A stretch of DNA of 64,000 nt from Pseudomonadota bacterium (GCA_030148545.1 JASBTF010000001.1:132885-196884), one strand, 5' to 3'. Positions 42,040 to 51,156 are shown, counted from the stretch's first letter. Translations and numbers: made by a program. The notes: a model not told the origin generated them from the letters alone.

Positions 42040-43023
42040 ATGACGGTGCAGAAGAAAAAAGGCCTCAAGCTGATTATCCAGATTCCTTGCTATAATGAGG
42101 AGTTTGCCTTGCCAATTACACTTAAGGAATTACCACGCAAAGTACCCGGTGTGGACGTGGTGGAATGGCTGGTGATTGATGATGGCTCTAGCGACAAAAC
42201 AGTAGAAATTGCTAAAGAACATGGCGTGGACCATGTGGTGAGTAACCCGGTAAACATGGGGCTGGCTAAAACCTTTATGCGTGGTTTGGAAGCCTGCTTG
42301 CAACGCGGTGCCGACATTGTGGTAAACACCGATGCTGATAACCAATATAATGGTGCCGATATTGAGAAACTGGTAGCACCTGTTGTAGCTGGTGAGGCTG
42401 AAATGGTGGTAGGTGCACGCCCAATTGAGAGCATTGCGCATTTTAGTCCGCTGAAAAAATTCCTGCAAAAACTGGGTAGCCACATGGTACGTGTGCTGAG
42501 TGGTACCGATGTGGCGGATGCACCAAGTGGTTTCCGTGCTTTTAGCCGTGACTGTGCGGCACAGCTGCATGTGTTTAACAAATATACCTACACGCTGGAG
42601 ACTATTATTCAGGCGGGGCATAAGGGGATGCGCGTGGCCTCGGTGCCGATTCGGGTAAATGGTGACTTGCGCGAAAGCCGTTTGGTGAAAAGTATTTTTA
42701 ATTATGTGCAACGGTCGATGTTGACTATGTTCCGCATTTTTATGATTTATGCGCCGCTGCGGTTCTTTTTGGTGTTGGGCAGTGTACCGTTTGCACTGGG
42801 GATGCTGTTGTGCCTACGTTGGGTGATGTTGACCTATGTGTTTATTGAGCCGGGGCGTACCTATTTACCGAGTCTTGTTTTGGCAGCAATTTTGTTACTA
42901 ATTGGTGTGCAAACATGGATATTTGCCTTTGTGGCCGACCTAATGGCCGCAAACCGTAACATTTTGGAAGAGTTGCGTACCCGTTCACGTTTGGCTGCAT
43001 TGAGCAACAAAAAAGAAAGTTAA
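42040..43023 (+). CDS. GT2 family glycosyltransferase (polyprenyl-phosphate sugar synthase type)
   Basis: A 327-residue GT-A glycosyltransferase of the DPM1/ArnC/GtrB kind. IQIPCYNEEFALPITLKELP, WLVIDDGSSDKTVEIAKEHG, NMGLAKTFMRGLEA and the metal-binding NTDADNQYNGADI are canonical. Two C-terminal membrane segments (~250-275 and ~285-310) anchor it. It probably transfers a sugar to undecaprenyl phosphate, which the divergent GT39-like protein could use. The frame runs to a TTG at 42004, but that is the -35 box; the ATG at 42040 is preferred. It leads a four-gene operon. Confidence 0.9.
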   Translation: MTVQKKKGLKLIIQIPCYNEEFALPITLKELPRKVPGVDVVEWLVIDDGSSDKTVEIAKEHGVDHVVSNPVNMGLAKTFMRGLEACLQRGADIVVNTDADNQYNGADIEKLVAPVVAGEAEMVVGARPIESIAHFSPLKKFLQKLGSHMVRVLSGTDVADAPSGFRAFSRDCAAQLHVFNKYTYTLETIIQAGHKGMRVASVPIRVNGDLRESRLVKSIFNYVQRSMLTMFRIFMIYAPLRFFLVLGSVPFALGMLLCLRWVMLTYVFIEPGRTYLPSLVLAAILLLIGVQTWIFAFVADLMAANRNILEELRTRSRLAALSNKKES

Positions 43024-43026
43024 GCT

Positions 43027-44460
43027 GTGAGCAAGGTAAATATTACAGCACCAGCTGAAACATGGGCGCAGTTTGAACAGCAGGTTATTAAACCCGGTAA
43101 CTGCATGCACTGCGGTTTGTGTGTGGGTGTATTACCAGAAAAGCTGGCATTTGCTGAAACGCCACAAGGGCTATTGCCACAGCTTACAAAACAGTTAGAC
43201 GATGCCGATGCAGAAGCATTAAACACGGCATGGGCGTGCTGCCCGGGGCGTGGTGTGCCTTACCACCATGTAAATGAGTTTTTGGGTCGTACGGCACACC
43301 CACTACTAGGTGCGTTTGAGGAAACATATGTTGGCCATAGTGGTAACAAAACAGTACGGGAGCGTGGTGCTTCTGGTGGAATTCTCTCCAGCGTGTTGAT
43401 CCACCTGTTGGAAACTAAACGAGTTACGGCGGCCATTGTTTTGCAGCAAGGTGCACATACGCCAGAGCAAGCTGCGCCCGTATTTGCCCGCACAGCAGAT
43501 GAGGTTTTGGCCGCAGCACAAAGTGTTTATGCAGTAACGCCAACGCTAACAGTGCTAGAGCAAATTGACCCAGCCGCAGGACCCTATGCCATGGTGGTCT
43601 TGCCCGAACAAGCAGCAGCATTACGCATGCTACAAGCAGCGGGTGACCCACGTGCGTTGGCAATTAAGTATGTATTTGGGCCATATGCGGGTACCAATAT
43701 GTACCATGGTTCGGTACGTGGTTTCTTGCGTGGGCAAGGCGTTGGTAACGATGTGGCAATCAGCAAGTTACAGTGGCGTGCTGGCGAGTGGCCGGGTTAT
43801 TTGCAGGTAGATACGGCTGATGGTCGCACGTTTAAAGCTGAGAAGTTTTATTATAATTACCTGATTCCGTTTTTTATCTCGCGCAATTGCCAGATTATTC
43901 CAGATTTTACCAATGAGCTTACCGATTTGAGTGTGGGTGATGCGTGGGCACCAACGTATGAAAAACAGCGTGGTGGCCATGCGGTGGTTGTACCGCGCAC
44001 GGCCGAGGTGCAGAGCATTTTGCAAGAAATGGTAGAGCAGGAAAAGCTGGTGCTGAATGCGGTGAGTGTAGAAAAAGCGCTCTCCATGCATGGGCACATG
44101 TTGGACTTTAAAAAGCGTGGGGCATTTATTCGCCTTGGTTGGCAAAAAGCAGCTGGCAAACCTGTACCACAGTACGATTATGCGCCAGCAGACGTTGGCC
44201 TCATGCGCAAGGTTGTGGAAGGGGTGTTATGGTTAATTTTTACCACTGGTCGCCAACCGTGGGCACGGTGGATTATTACCCGTTTACCGCTGAGCATTGT
44301 GGGGCCAACGTTTAATGGCTTGCGCTTGAGCTGGAAGAAATTATCGAAGCCCACTAAGCGCAAAGGCTTGGCAGAAGTAGCGTTTACCCAAACATTTATG
44401 GATGAGCGTTGGCAGGAAATTGCCCAAACAGAATCAACACAGGAGCAAGCCCGCGCATGA
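43027..44460 (+). CDS. FrhB-like iron-sulfur/flavin protein (F420 hydrogenase beta-subunit family)
   Basis: A 477-residue protein related to coenzyme F420 hydrogenase/dehydrogenase beta subunits. The N-terminal 4Fe-4S ferredoxin-like motif is CMHCGLCVG (~26-34) with WACCPG further on. The middle has [19 protein letters not shown] (FrhB_N) and the C-terminal part [23 protein letters not shown] (FrhB_C). The family normally has C-x2-C-PD there; here the second Cys is Ile. Similar proteins occur in exopolysaccharide clusters as possible reductases. The start is a GTG 3 bases after the GT2 stop. It overlaps the next gene by 4 bases (ATGA). Confidence 0.8.
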   Translation: MSKVNITAPAETWAQFEQQVIKPGNCMHCGLCVGVLPEKLAFAETPQGLLPQLTKQLDDADAEALNTAWACCPGRGVPYHHVNEFLGRTAHPLLGAFEETYVGHSGNKTVRERGASGGILSSVLIHLLETKRVTAAIVLQQGAHTPEQAAPVFARTADEVLAAAQSVYAVTPTLTVLEQIDPAAGPYAMVVLPEQAAALRMLQAAGDPRALAIKYVFGPYAGTNMYHGSVRGFLRGQGVGNDVAISKLQWRAGEWPGYLQVDTADGRTFKAEKFYYNYLIPFFISRNCQIIPDFTNELTDLSVGDAWAPTYEKQRGGHAVVVPRTAEVQSILQEMVEQEKLVLNAVSVEKALSMHGHMLDFKKRGAFIRLGWQKAAGKPVPQYDYAPADVGLMRKVVEGVLWLIFTTGRQPWARWIITRLPLSIVGPTFNGLRLSWKKLSKPTKRKGLAEVAFTQTFMDERWQEIAQTESTQEQARA

Positions 44461-46046
44461 GTGATGCTCTCGCCAAAACGTTAACACAATATGCTGAGCG
44501 CCATGCAGCACGAGTGCTGACGCAGCTAGACCGTGACCCGGATAGCCCTACCTATGGCTGTTTTGACCGTAATTATTGGCATTATAAAATTCGTGATTTT
44601 GCTAGTAGCATTTTGCAGCAAGGTTTGTTTTTGCTGGAGGCTTTGCGCCAAGGGCAGCTGAGTAACCCTCAGGTAGATTCAAAAATTGCTGGTGAGTGGA
44701 CTCTTGCGGCTGTGAATGCACTTTCTTGGCAAGTGGATTCGGCAGGGCGGGTGGATGAATATTACCCGTACGAAGAAAGCTACCCAGCTGCGGCATTTGG
44801 TTTATATGCAGTGAGCAAGGTTTTGTGGCAATGGCAGCAGGAGAAATCTCCACTGCTGGCGCGCGTAGATTGGCGTGGGTTGAAGCGCTTGGCTCGTGCG
44901 TTAAGCAAGCGTACGGAGCCACAAGCAGCAAACCAGTTTGCTGCTGGGCTGGCTGGTTTAGCCATGGCGCAGCATGTGCCAGAGCTGGAGGTTAAACAAA
45001 AGCAAGTTGCCAAGTTGGCAGATGTGTTTTTTGAGCTTCAGCATGAGGAAGGGTGGTTTCCGGAATATGGCGGGCCAGATTTTGGTTACTTAACTGTAAC
45101 CATTGATGCTTTGGCAGATTATGCAGATGCCACAGGCGATGAACGTGCACCGGCTGCCGCCAAAAAAGCGATTAGCTTTTTAGCTAGTTTGGTGGGTGCA
45201 GATGGTGATTTGCCGTGGACCTTAAACAGCCGCAATACTGATTATATTACCCCGTATGGTTTGAGCCGTTTTGCTGCAGATGATGCAGAGGCAAGCTTGT
45301 TGTTGCATCAGCTGTTTAAAAATGCGCTGAAGCCGGAGCACTTTTTAGCCAATGTGGATGACCGTTACCACTGCCACTATGTGTACGCTAGTTTGGTGCG
45401 TAGTTTGCCATTTGCTGAAGCTGCCGTAGCGCCTGTTGGTCGTGCTGTAGGGGTGCAAAGGTTGTTTGCTGGTTGCGGTTATTGGGTACAGCATAGTGCT
45501 AAAAATAGTGTTTATATTGGGGCTAAAAAAGGTGGCCTAGTACGAGTGCATTACACTAATAAACCAGCTGTGGTTGACCATGGTTGGCGGGTAAAAAACA
45601 GGCATGGCCAGCTATTTAGCAATAACTGGTGGCAGGATGATTGGGTGGTTACCGTACGTGAGCACACAGTGCAAGTGCGTGGCCCGTTGGTGCGGGTGGG
45701 TTTCCAAAACAGCTCACCGTTTAAGCACGTGGTGTTGCGTATGTTGGCGTTGGTATTGCGCAAAAAACTGATGCCGCTGTTAAAAAATATTATGATTTTC
45801 CGCCCACAAGCAGCCAAAGGACCTGCATTTGAGCGCACCATTGTGGTGGATGAAAAAACAGTAGAGCTAACCGATGGTATTGCTGTTTGTCATGATGCAA
45901 CGGCTTATGTAGCGCCACGGCAAAATCGCCGCCATGTGGCAAGTGCTGATAGTTTCCATGCTGAGGAAGGTCGTGCACCGTTATTGCAAGCTGCACCAAC
46001 AGTGTTGGAAAAGCCATTGCAGCACCAGCAAATTGTTAAGTTATGA
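44457..46046 (+). CDS. Alpha/alpha-toroid protein, heparinase/polysaccharide lyase-like
   Basis: A 529-residue protein. The N-terminal two thirds is helical with [58 protein letters not shown] and [20 protein letters not shown], the pattern of alpha/alpha-toroid enzymes such as heparinase II/III and related surface-glycan proteins. The C-terminal third is beta-rich ([16 protein letters not shown]). No signal peptide is seen, so it may act in the cytosol or be an unusual one. The catalytic residues cannot be assigned. The ATG at 44457 overlaps the upstream stop. Confidence 0.7.
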   Translation: MSDALAKTLTQYAERHAARVLTQLDRDPDSPTYGCFDRNYWHYKIRDFASSILQQGLFLLEALRQGQLSNPQVDSKIAGEWTLAAVNALSWQVDSAGRVDEYYPYEESYPAAAFGLYAVSKVLWQWQQEKSPLLARVDWRGLKRLARALSKRTEPQAANQFAAGLAGLAMAQHVPELEVKQKQVAKLADVFFELQHEEGWFPEYGGPDFGYLTVTIDALADYADATGDERAPAAAKKAISFLASLVGADGDLPWTLNSRNTDYITPYGLSRFAADDAEASLLLHQLFKNALKPEHFLANVDDRYHCHYVYASLVRSLPFAEAAVAPVGRAVGVQRLFAGCGYWVQHSAKNSVYIGAKKGGLVRVHYTNKPAVVDHGWRVKNRHGQLFSNNWWQDDWVVTVREHTVQVRGPLVRVGFQNSSPFKHVVLRMLALVLRKKLMPLLKNIMIFRPQAAKGPAFERTIVVDEKTVELTDGIAVCHDATAYVAPRQNRRHVASADSFHAEEGRAPLLQAAPTVLEKPLQHQQIVKL

Positions 46047-47002
46047 CCAAGCGCCACCTGCATGTGTTGAGCATTGCCATTAGCCTTGGCTTGTTGGCGT
46101 TAATTTACAGCCTGATTGATATGCAAAGTTTTGTGGCGGTGTGGCGTGAGCTACAGTGGGGCTGGTTGGTGCTGGCCATGCTCATTACCGTACCATTGTT
46201 TATGGCAACAGCGTGGCGTTTGCAAAAGTTGAGTGAATCGAACTTAGGCTTGGGGCTGAGCTGTCGGGTAAATGCACAAGCTAGTACTATGAACTTAGTT
46301 GCTCCTGCCAAGTTGGGTGATGTGGGCAAATGTATATTTTTAGCGCAGCATAGTAAAACACCGGTGAGTGGATGGTTTACGCTGTGTGTGTTTGAGAAAC
46401 TATTAGACTTAGCTACGTTATTAGCGTGGTGTGCGCTGGGGCTATTGCTTTCACCTTTGTTGCCCGATGGTGTGCGTTGGACAGTGCTGCCTGTAGGTGG
46501 TGCGGCAGTGGCGTTTTTTGTGGCGTTGTTGTTTCGTAAAATTACTATTGGGCTCATGGATGTTATGGCTGGCCACTTACCAGACAAACTGGCCAATATT
46601 TTGCGTAAATTACGAGAGGAATGGGCACAGCTGAGCATGCTGATGCAGCGCCAGCCGCAACGGTTTTGGTTGGCCGTTTTGGTGACCATTGCATTGTGGG
46701 CAGGGCATTTATTGCAAATTTGGTTGCTCGCGCAAGCTGTGCAGCTGGATTTAGATTTATGGACAATGTTGGCCTTGGTGCCACTGGCTTTAGTGGTGGG
46801 TTTGCTACCGTTTACGCTAGCTGGCATTGGTACCCGAGATGCAGCGTTTGTGTTGTTACTAGGTGCGTATGGTAATGCACCAGCGGCAGCAGCTTTGGGG
46901 CTGCTCACTACCTTCCGCTACATTTTGCCGGCACTGGCGGGGATACCGCTACTGGCGCGAGACATGGCCACATGGCGACAGTTGCTGAAGGATAAAAATT
47001 AA
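46043..47002 (+). CDS. Flippase-like inner-membrane protein (lysylphosphatidylglycerol synthase TM / UPF0104 family)
   Basis: A 319-residue protein with about eight membrane segments. NLVAPAKLGDVGKCIFLAQ and LLPFTLAGIGTRDAAFVLLLG are the two conserved loops of the family (AglD/MprF N-terminal type). Members flip lipid-linked intermediates across the inner membrane. The start overlaps the previous stop by 4 bases, so it closes the GT2-FrhB-toroid-flippase operon. It is followed by a structured region at 47005-47098. Confidence 0.85.
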   Translation: MTKRHLHVLSIAISLGLLALIYSLIDMQSFVAVWRELQWGWLVLAMLITVPLFMATAWRLQKLSESNLGLGLSCRVNAQASTMNLVAPAKLGDVGKCIFLAQHSKTPVSGWFTLCVFEKLLDLATLLAWCALGLLLSPLLPDGVRWTVLPVGGAAVAFFVALLFRKITIGLMDVMAGHLPDKLANILRKLREEWAQLSMLMQRQPQRFWLAVLVTIALWAGHLLQIWLLAQAVQLDLDLWTMLALVPLALVVGLLPFTLAGIGTRDAAFVLLLGAYGNAPAAAALGLLTTFRYILPALAGIPLLARDMATWRQLLKDKN

Positions 47003-47004
47003 AA

Positions 47005-47098
47005 AACAGCCCCGACAGGAGTGGCTCGTTATACTCGCCGCCTTCGGCCTATGGCCTCTGGTCGAACCTAAGGTTCAACCCCTTAGCTAGGGGCTGTT
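47005..47098 (+). other. Structured non-coding region with alternative pairings
   Basis: AACAGCCCC (47005-47013) pairs exactly with GGGGCTGTT (47090-47098) around ~76 bases that contain GGCCTATGGCC (47046-47056) and GAACCTAAGGTTC (47064-47076). The 3' GGGG can instead pair with the closer CCCC (47079-47082). It lies after the flippase operon. No U-run follows directly. Confidence 0.5.
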
Positions 47099-47100
47099 GC

Positions 47101-47125
47101 AAAACAAAACCCCCTGTGGGGATTT
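47101..47125 (-). terminator. Terminator of tRNA-Arg
   Basis: On the minus strand CCCC-ACA-GGGGG is followed by TTTTGTTTT, about 15 bases after the tRNA 3' end. Confidence 0.75.
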
Positions 47126-47135
47126 AATTTTACAA

Positions 47136-47212
47136 TGGCGCACCCGACAGGATTCGAACCTGTGGCCTTCACCTTCGGAGGGTGACGCTCTATCCAGCTG
47201 AGCTACGGGTGC
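47136..47212 (-). tRNA. tRNA-Arg (anticodon CCG)
   Basis: Read on the minus strand: acceptor GCACCCG/CGGGTGC, D arm GCTC/GAGC, anticodon stem TCACC/GGTGA with loop CTCCGAA and anticodon CCG, T arm CAGG/CCTG with TTCGAAT, and an encoded CCA. 77 bases. Confidence 0.97.
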
Positions 47213-47222
47213 TTGTGTGTGA

Positions 47223-47251
47223 GGGATACCTGATAATGTACGATAAGGCAA
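47223..47251 (-). promoter_or_regulatory. Putative promoter of tRNA-Arg
   Basis: On the minus strand: TTGCCT (47251-47246), exact 17-base spacer, TATCCC (47228-47223), then 10 bases to the tRNA 5' end. Confidence 0.5.
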
Positions 47252-47345
47252 GTTAGGTTGTGGTGGCTTTTCTTGCGATCAGTTCTGTCTTGCCTTGTGT
47301 TGGCGAGCGAGGCACAATAACGCAGTTTAAAAATAAGGTTTAATT

Positions 47346-47693
47346 ATGACAGCGCAAACTATAACTTTAAGAGAGTATCAAAAATTTACTAATACTACCG
47401 CTGTATATCCAGATGCGGGTAAAAATAATATCCCTGCGTTAATGTATGCTGGATTGGGTTTGGCTAGTGAAGCTGGTGAATGTGCTAATTATATTAAGAA
47501 AGTCTACCGTGATGGTGATACACCTGAGCTGCGCCAGAAGATTGCCGATGAGCTTGGTGATATTCTTTATTACGCTTCACACACTGCAGAAATTTTGGGT
47601 TTAGACATTCAAGAGTTGTTAGAAAAGAACCAGAAAAAGTTACTTTCTCGTAAAGAGCGTGGTGTATTGAAGGGTAGTGGGGATAACCGATAA
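47346..47693 (+). CDS. MazG-like nucleotide pyrophosphohydrolase
   Basis: An all-alpha NTP pyrophosphatase of 115 residues. LASEAGECANYIKKVYRDGD holds the first ExxE metal motif and DELGDILYYASHTAEILGLD the second ExxD pair, as in MazG-type single-domain enzymes. These cleave aberrant or excess NTPs to NMP and pyrophosphate. It overlaps the zinc-protein gene by one base (TAATG). A weak ribosome-binding AAGG lies 9 bases before the ATG. Confidence 0.9.
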   Translation: MTAQTITLREYQKFTNTTAVYPDAGKNNIPALMYAGLGLASEAGECANYIKKVYRDGDTPELRQKIADELGDILYYASHTAEILGLDIQELLEKNQKKLLSRKERGVLKGSGDNR

Positions 47694-47893
47694 TGTCTGA
47701 GCAAATTCGCCCGCAAAGTAGTGATGTTGTGGCTGTGGCTAAGCGCAAAGTAGTGTGTGATGGACCAGAAACTGGCCGCCACCCACGTGTGTTTTTGGAG
47801 ATGAATGATGGTGAAAAAACGGTGGTTTGCCCGTATTGCTCACGCGTGTTTCAGTTTGCACCTAATGAGGTGAAAAAAGCAGCGCATAGCTAG
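47693..47893 (+). CDS. zf-CHCC (NDUFS6-like) zinc-binding protein
   Basis: A 66-residue protein of the zf-CHCC family. The zinc ligands are the Cys in KRKVVCDGPET, the His in TGRHPRVFLEM and the pair in VCPYCSRVF. Relatives include the NDUFS6 subunit of complex I; the bacterial form is a small protein found widely in alphaproteobacteria. Translationally coupled to the MazG-like gene. It ends 4 bases from the convergent DsbA-like gene. Confidence 0.9.
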   Translation: MSEQIRPQSSDVVAVAKRKVVCDGPETGRHPRVFLEMNDGEKTVVCPYCSRVFQFAPNEVKKAAHS

Positions 47894-47897
47894 CTTT

Positions 47898-48662
47898 TTA
47901 GTTTAAGGGAATTTGCACCCCTTTTTCACTACCCCAAATAGGGCGCCCTTGCAGAATATTACGGCTGTAGTCTGGTAATTTTTCCAGCTTTACCAGTTTG
48001 TTGTCTACCCGGTAGCCATTAAAGAAATATGTCGGTATTTCTTGGACACCTAAGTGGCGAGCATCTGCTTGGTCTTGTAATAAGTGATTTAATGAGCGTT
48101 CGGCCTCGGTCACCATGGCGGCACGAACTTCATCTAGTGGAATGTTCATACCTTCCAGGTAGCTTACAAAATCTGCCGTGCTTAACGTACTTACATTGGT
48201 TGGTAAGTTATCCCAAAACTGTTTGTGCATGCCTTTTTTACGCATATATTGAGCAAAAAGGCCACCATCAAGAATATCTGGGTTGTGTGCCTTATATTTA
48301 TAAACCACACGTAGGTTTTTACCAAAATCCTTCATGGTTTCTAGCACAGTATTAATTTGATATTGGCAGCTACCACAGGCCGGGTCGGTGAAGATGACGA
48401 GCTGTAGCGGTGCAAACTTAGCCCCAATTTGGTAGTTAGCATGGTTTTCTGGCACGTCGTACTTGTTGGGTTTAACGTACTTAAAGCGCTGAGTTGTAAG
48501 GCCTTGGGCGAGTTGATCACCATCGGCAAATACAGAGCCGCGTTGTTTATTAGCGGCGCTGAGCTTGGTTAAGTTATCTCCCACCGCATCTGTGTTGACC
48601 ACTTTGAAGCCGATAACAGCAGCAATAATGGCAGCACAGATGAGGAGGAGTGAAACTTTCAT
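47898..48662 (-). CDS. DsbA/DsbG-like thiol-disulfide protein
   Basis: A 254-residue thioredoxin-fold protein exported or anchored by an N-terminal hydrophobic helix (KVSLLLICAAIIAAVIGFKVV). The active site is CGSC in VIFTDPACGSCQYQI (~95), and the cis-Pro loop is QEIPTYFFNGYRV. CGSC differs from the CPxC of oxidising DsbA, which suggests another redox potential. It is 4 bases downstream of the CPFC protein gene, so the two form an operon. Confidence 0.85.
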   Translation of the reverse strand: MKVSLLLICAAIIAAVIGFKVVNTDAVGDNLTKLSAANKQRGSVFADGDQLAQGLTTQRFKYVKPNKYDVPENHANYQIGAKFAPLQLVIFTDPACGSCQYQINTVLETMKDFGKNLRVVYKYKAHNPDILDGGLFAQYMRKKGMHKQFWDNLPTNVSTLSTADFVSYLEGMNIPLDEVRAAMVTEAERSLNHLLQDQADARHLGVQEIPTYFFNGYRVDNKLVKLEKLPDYSRNILQGRPIWGSEKGVQIPLN

Positions 48663-48666
48663 TCAG

Positions 48667-49359
48667 TTACTCAGCAAGTGCTGCGTCGATTACTTGTTTA
48701 AAGTTAGCAACGGGTTGGGCACCTGAAATTGGCTCACCATTAATGAGGAAATATGGTGTGCCACGTGCGCCAGCGGCAGAAGCATCTGCTTGGTCCTCTT
48801 CAACAAGGCGGGCTACTTCGGCACCGTTACGGTCGGCATTAAATTTGGCAACATCTAGGCCTGCTTCTTCGGCAACGGCAACGTAGGTTGCGTCGCTGAG
48901 CTGGTCGGTACGTTCCCACAGAATTTTAGAGTATTCCCAGAACTTACCTTGTAGTTGTGCGGCTTGTGCGGCTTTGGCAGCTGGAATAGCCTCGGGGTGA
49001 AATGGTAGGGTGTAATGCTTGTAAACAAAGCGGATTTTATCGCCATATTCTGCATGTAGTTGCTCTAAAGTTGGCTGTACACGGCGGCAGAATGGGCACT
49101 GGAATTCACCAAACTCAACAATAGTAATTGGTGCATCGGCAGGGCCTTTGGCTGCATTGTGTGGCTTAATAGCATTTTTAAAAGCTTCTAGCTGTTGGCG
49201 TTTTTGGTAAGCATCAATAGAATCCAGCAAGGCATCGCCATTGGCTGCAATGTAGTCGGCTACAATTTTTTCTACTGTAGCTTGGTCGAGCTGCTGAGCT
49301 TGGCTATTGGCACTAAACAGTAAGGTTGCTGTAAGGGCAGCAAGGGTTAAAAAGCGCAT
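48667..49359 (-). CDS. DsbA-family (BdbD-like) periplasmic thiol-disulfide oxidoreductase
   Basis: A 230-residue protein with a cleavable signal peptide (MRFLTLAALTATLLFSANSQA). The thioredoxin fold has the active site CPFC in VEFGEFQCPFCRRVQ (~92-95) and the cis-Pro loop GTPYFLINGEPISG. Similar to BdbD/Com1-type oxidoreductases that put disulfides into exported proteins. It precedes the CGSC protein in a two-gene operon; no DsbB is in the window. Confidence 0.9.
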   Translation of the reverse strand: MRFLTLAALTATLLFSANSQAQQLDQATVEKIVADYIAANGDALLDSIDAYQKRQQLEAFKNAIKPHNAAKGPADAPITIVEFGEFQCPFCRRVQPTLEQLHAEYGDKIRFVYKHYTLPFHPEAIPAAKAAQAAQLQGKFWEYSKILWERTDQLSDATYVAVAEEAGLDVAKFNADRNGAEVARLVEEDQADASAAGARGTPYFLINGEPISGAQPVANFKQVIDAALAE

Positions 49360-49444
49360 GGATCTCTCCGTATCGTTTGTTGTTGTATCTTTTTAATATC
49401 GTTGTTTATTTGCTTTTGCTTACGGGGCTGGTTACCTTGGCAGT

Positions 49445-50974
49445 ATGACAACCCTAATTCCTGGCCGAGCAACACCCGACGCCACAAAAGCATACGCCGA
49501 TGCGGCGTGGCAAGCCAACCCAAAAATTTCACCCGATAGCTGGCGCCTACTGGAAGGGTGCACCATTGGCAAGGTAGCTGTGGGTAGTTACCGCTTGGAA
49601 GATGATGTAGCACAGCGCGAAACAGTACGTACGGCGTGGCAAAGTGGCCTCAATTTAGTGGAAGTAGGACCAACCTATGGTTATGGCACAGGGTTGCGTG
49701 TGGTTGGGGAAGAACTACAACAAGGTATTGCCGCAGGTAGAGTAACTCGTGAACAGTTGGTGTTGGTTGGCAAGGGCGGTTATGTGCCGGAGTGGATGAT
49801 TGAAGAAGTGCCGGCAGAGAGCGTGGCGCTCACACCGGTGATGGGGCATTGCATGAGCGAGAGCTTTATTCAGAGCCAGCTTGTGTTGTGTCGCCAAGGG
49901 CTGGGTGTGGAAACTCTAGATGGCTTTTTGGTACATAACCCAGAAGTGCAGCTCCCCATATTGGCTGAAATGCTAGGTGGTGTAGATGCCGCGCGTGAGC
50001 AATTTTATCAACGTTTAACAGCTGCTTTTAAAGTGCTTGAGCAGGCTGTTCAGGCAGGAGAGCTTGCCTGGTATGGCGTGAGCTCTAACGGATTTGTAGC
50101 AGATGCAGAAGATATTTTTGCAGTGGATTTAGCGCAAGTATTTGCTTGTGCGCAAACTGCAGCGCAGGAGGCGTATGGCCGCCGCAAGCGCCCTATGTTG
50201 CGCTGTATTGAACTGCCGTTGAATATTTTGGAACTAAATGCGCTGAAAACGGTGAACACTAAAGCGCATAAGTTTGGTGGGCAGGATGATGTATCGGTGC
50301 TGGAGCTGGCGGCGCGTATGCATTTATCTGTGTTAACTAACCGCCCGCTGAATGCGTTGACAGATGATGGTATTGGTTGGCGTTTGGCCACGGCAGAGCA
50401 AAATGAAGCAGACGTTATGGCACAGTGGGAGAAAGCTTTAGCTGGGCTGGGTGCTTTGGAGCAGGAGTTAAACCAAAAACTACAAGGGTGGCCACAGCAA
50501 GGCGAGGTGGCGGTATTCGCTTGGTCGGTTGGTGGTAGCGATTTGCTGGCTGATATTGGTGGTCGTATGGATTATGACCAGTTGTTTGATGAGTTTATTA
50601 TTCCGCAATCATGGCAAATGGATACGGCGGTGGAGAGTTTGCAGCAGCAAACACCTGAAATGGCAGAATGGCTGGCCAACTGGCAGCAGCAATATCATGC
50701 TGCCTTGAGTACGGTGTTAAATGCTGTAGCGCAGGTAGCTAAATTGCGCGATACACAGCGTAATGCACCGTTGTTGAACGAGTTGCAACAGCGTGCACCA
50801 AGACAATGGGCAGAGGCTGATTTAGCAGCATTGGCGTTGAATGCGGTGGCGAGTATTCCAGGTGTTACCTGTGTGTTAAACGGCGTGCGCCAACCACACC
50901 ATGTGGCAGATGCCGTAATGACTTTTGAGTTGGGCGATTTCCCTGACCCTGCAAAAGTTGTGGGTGCACAATAG
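49445..50974 (+). CDS. Divergent aldo/keto reductase-like protein with long C-terminal extension
   Basis: A 509-residue protein. The N-terminal ~330 residues follow the aldo/keto reductase barrel: VAVGSYRL, GLNLVEVGPTYGYGTGLRVVGEEL, LVLVGKGGYV (active-site Lys), LDGFLVHNPE (active-site His) and WYGVSSNGF. The tetrad Asp that usually occurs as DTA-x-YG reads EVGPTYG, so Asp is replaced by Glu. An extension of ~170 residues ends in [22 protein letters not shown], resembling the C-terminal end of such enzymes. The substrate is unknown. A TTACCT -10 box ends 7 bases before the ATG. Confidence 0.75.
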   Translation: MTTLIPGRATPDATKAYADAAWQANPKISPDSWRLLEGCTIGKVAVGSYRLEDDVAQRETVRTAWQSGLNLVEVGPTYGYGTGLRVVGEELQQGIAAGRVTREQLVLVGKGGYVPEWMIEEVPAESVALTPVMGHCMSESFIQSQLVLCRQGLGVETLDGFLVHNPEVQLPILAEMLGGVDAAREQFYQRLTAAFKVLEQAVQAGELAWYGVSSNGFVADAEDIFAVDLAQVFACAQTAAQEAYGRRKRPMLRCIELPLNILELNALKTVNTKAHKFGGQDDVSVLELAARMHLSVLTNRPLNALTDDGIGWRLATAEQNEADVMAQWEKALAGLGALEQELNQKLQGWPQQGEVAVFAWSVGGSDLLADIGGRMDYDQLFDEFIIPQSWQMDTAVESLQQQTPEMAEWLANWQQQYHAALSTVLNAVAQVAKLRDTQRNAPLLNELQQRAPRQWAEADLAALALNAVASIPGVTCVLNGVRQPHHVADAVMTFELGDFPDPAKVVGAQ

Positions 50975-50994
50975 GGTGTATATTATTGGCAAAT

Positions 50995-51032
50995 AAAAAG
51001 AAGAGGGGTGTTATCCCCTCTTCTTTATTTTT
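50995..51032. terminator. Bidirectional terminator between the reductase gene and the cheA unit
   Basis: AAAGAAGAGGGG (50997-51008) and CCCCTCTTCTTT (51015-51026) form a 12-base perfect stem with loop TGTTAT, flanked by A and T runs on both sides. Confidence 0.9.
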
Positions 51033-51154
51033 AAAAAGCTTGTTGGCTTGATAAGTTTGCTGGTGATTTCTTTTTGTTGAGCAAGAGATACAGCAGTATA
51101 ACCACCATATTTCATTAGTTGTTGAAACAGCGTTAATTGAGCTTTTGAAAGCAT
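51011..51154 (-). CDS. 47-residue protein downstream of cheA
   Basis: The frame reads MLSKAQLTLFQQLMKYGGYT then AVSLAQQKEITSKLIKPTSF and ends LKIKKRG; the stop lies in the terminator loop. An AGGA site is 8-9 bases before the ATG. It starts 76 bases after the cheA stop on the same strand. The sequence is amphipathic with a basic tail and no membrane segment. Its ribosome-binding site is inside a hairpin (51157-51218). I know no family; codon structure, position and Shine-Dalgarno site support a real gene. Confidence 0.65.
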   Translation of the reverse strand: MLSKAQLTLFQQLMKYGGYTAVSLAQQKEITSKLIKPTSFLKIKKRG

Positions 51155-51156
51155 TG

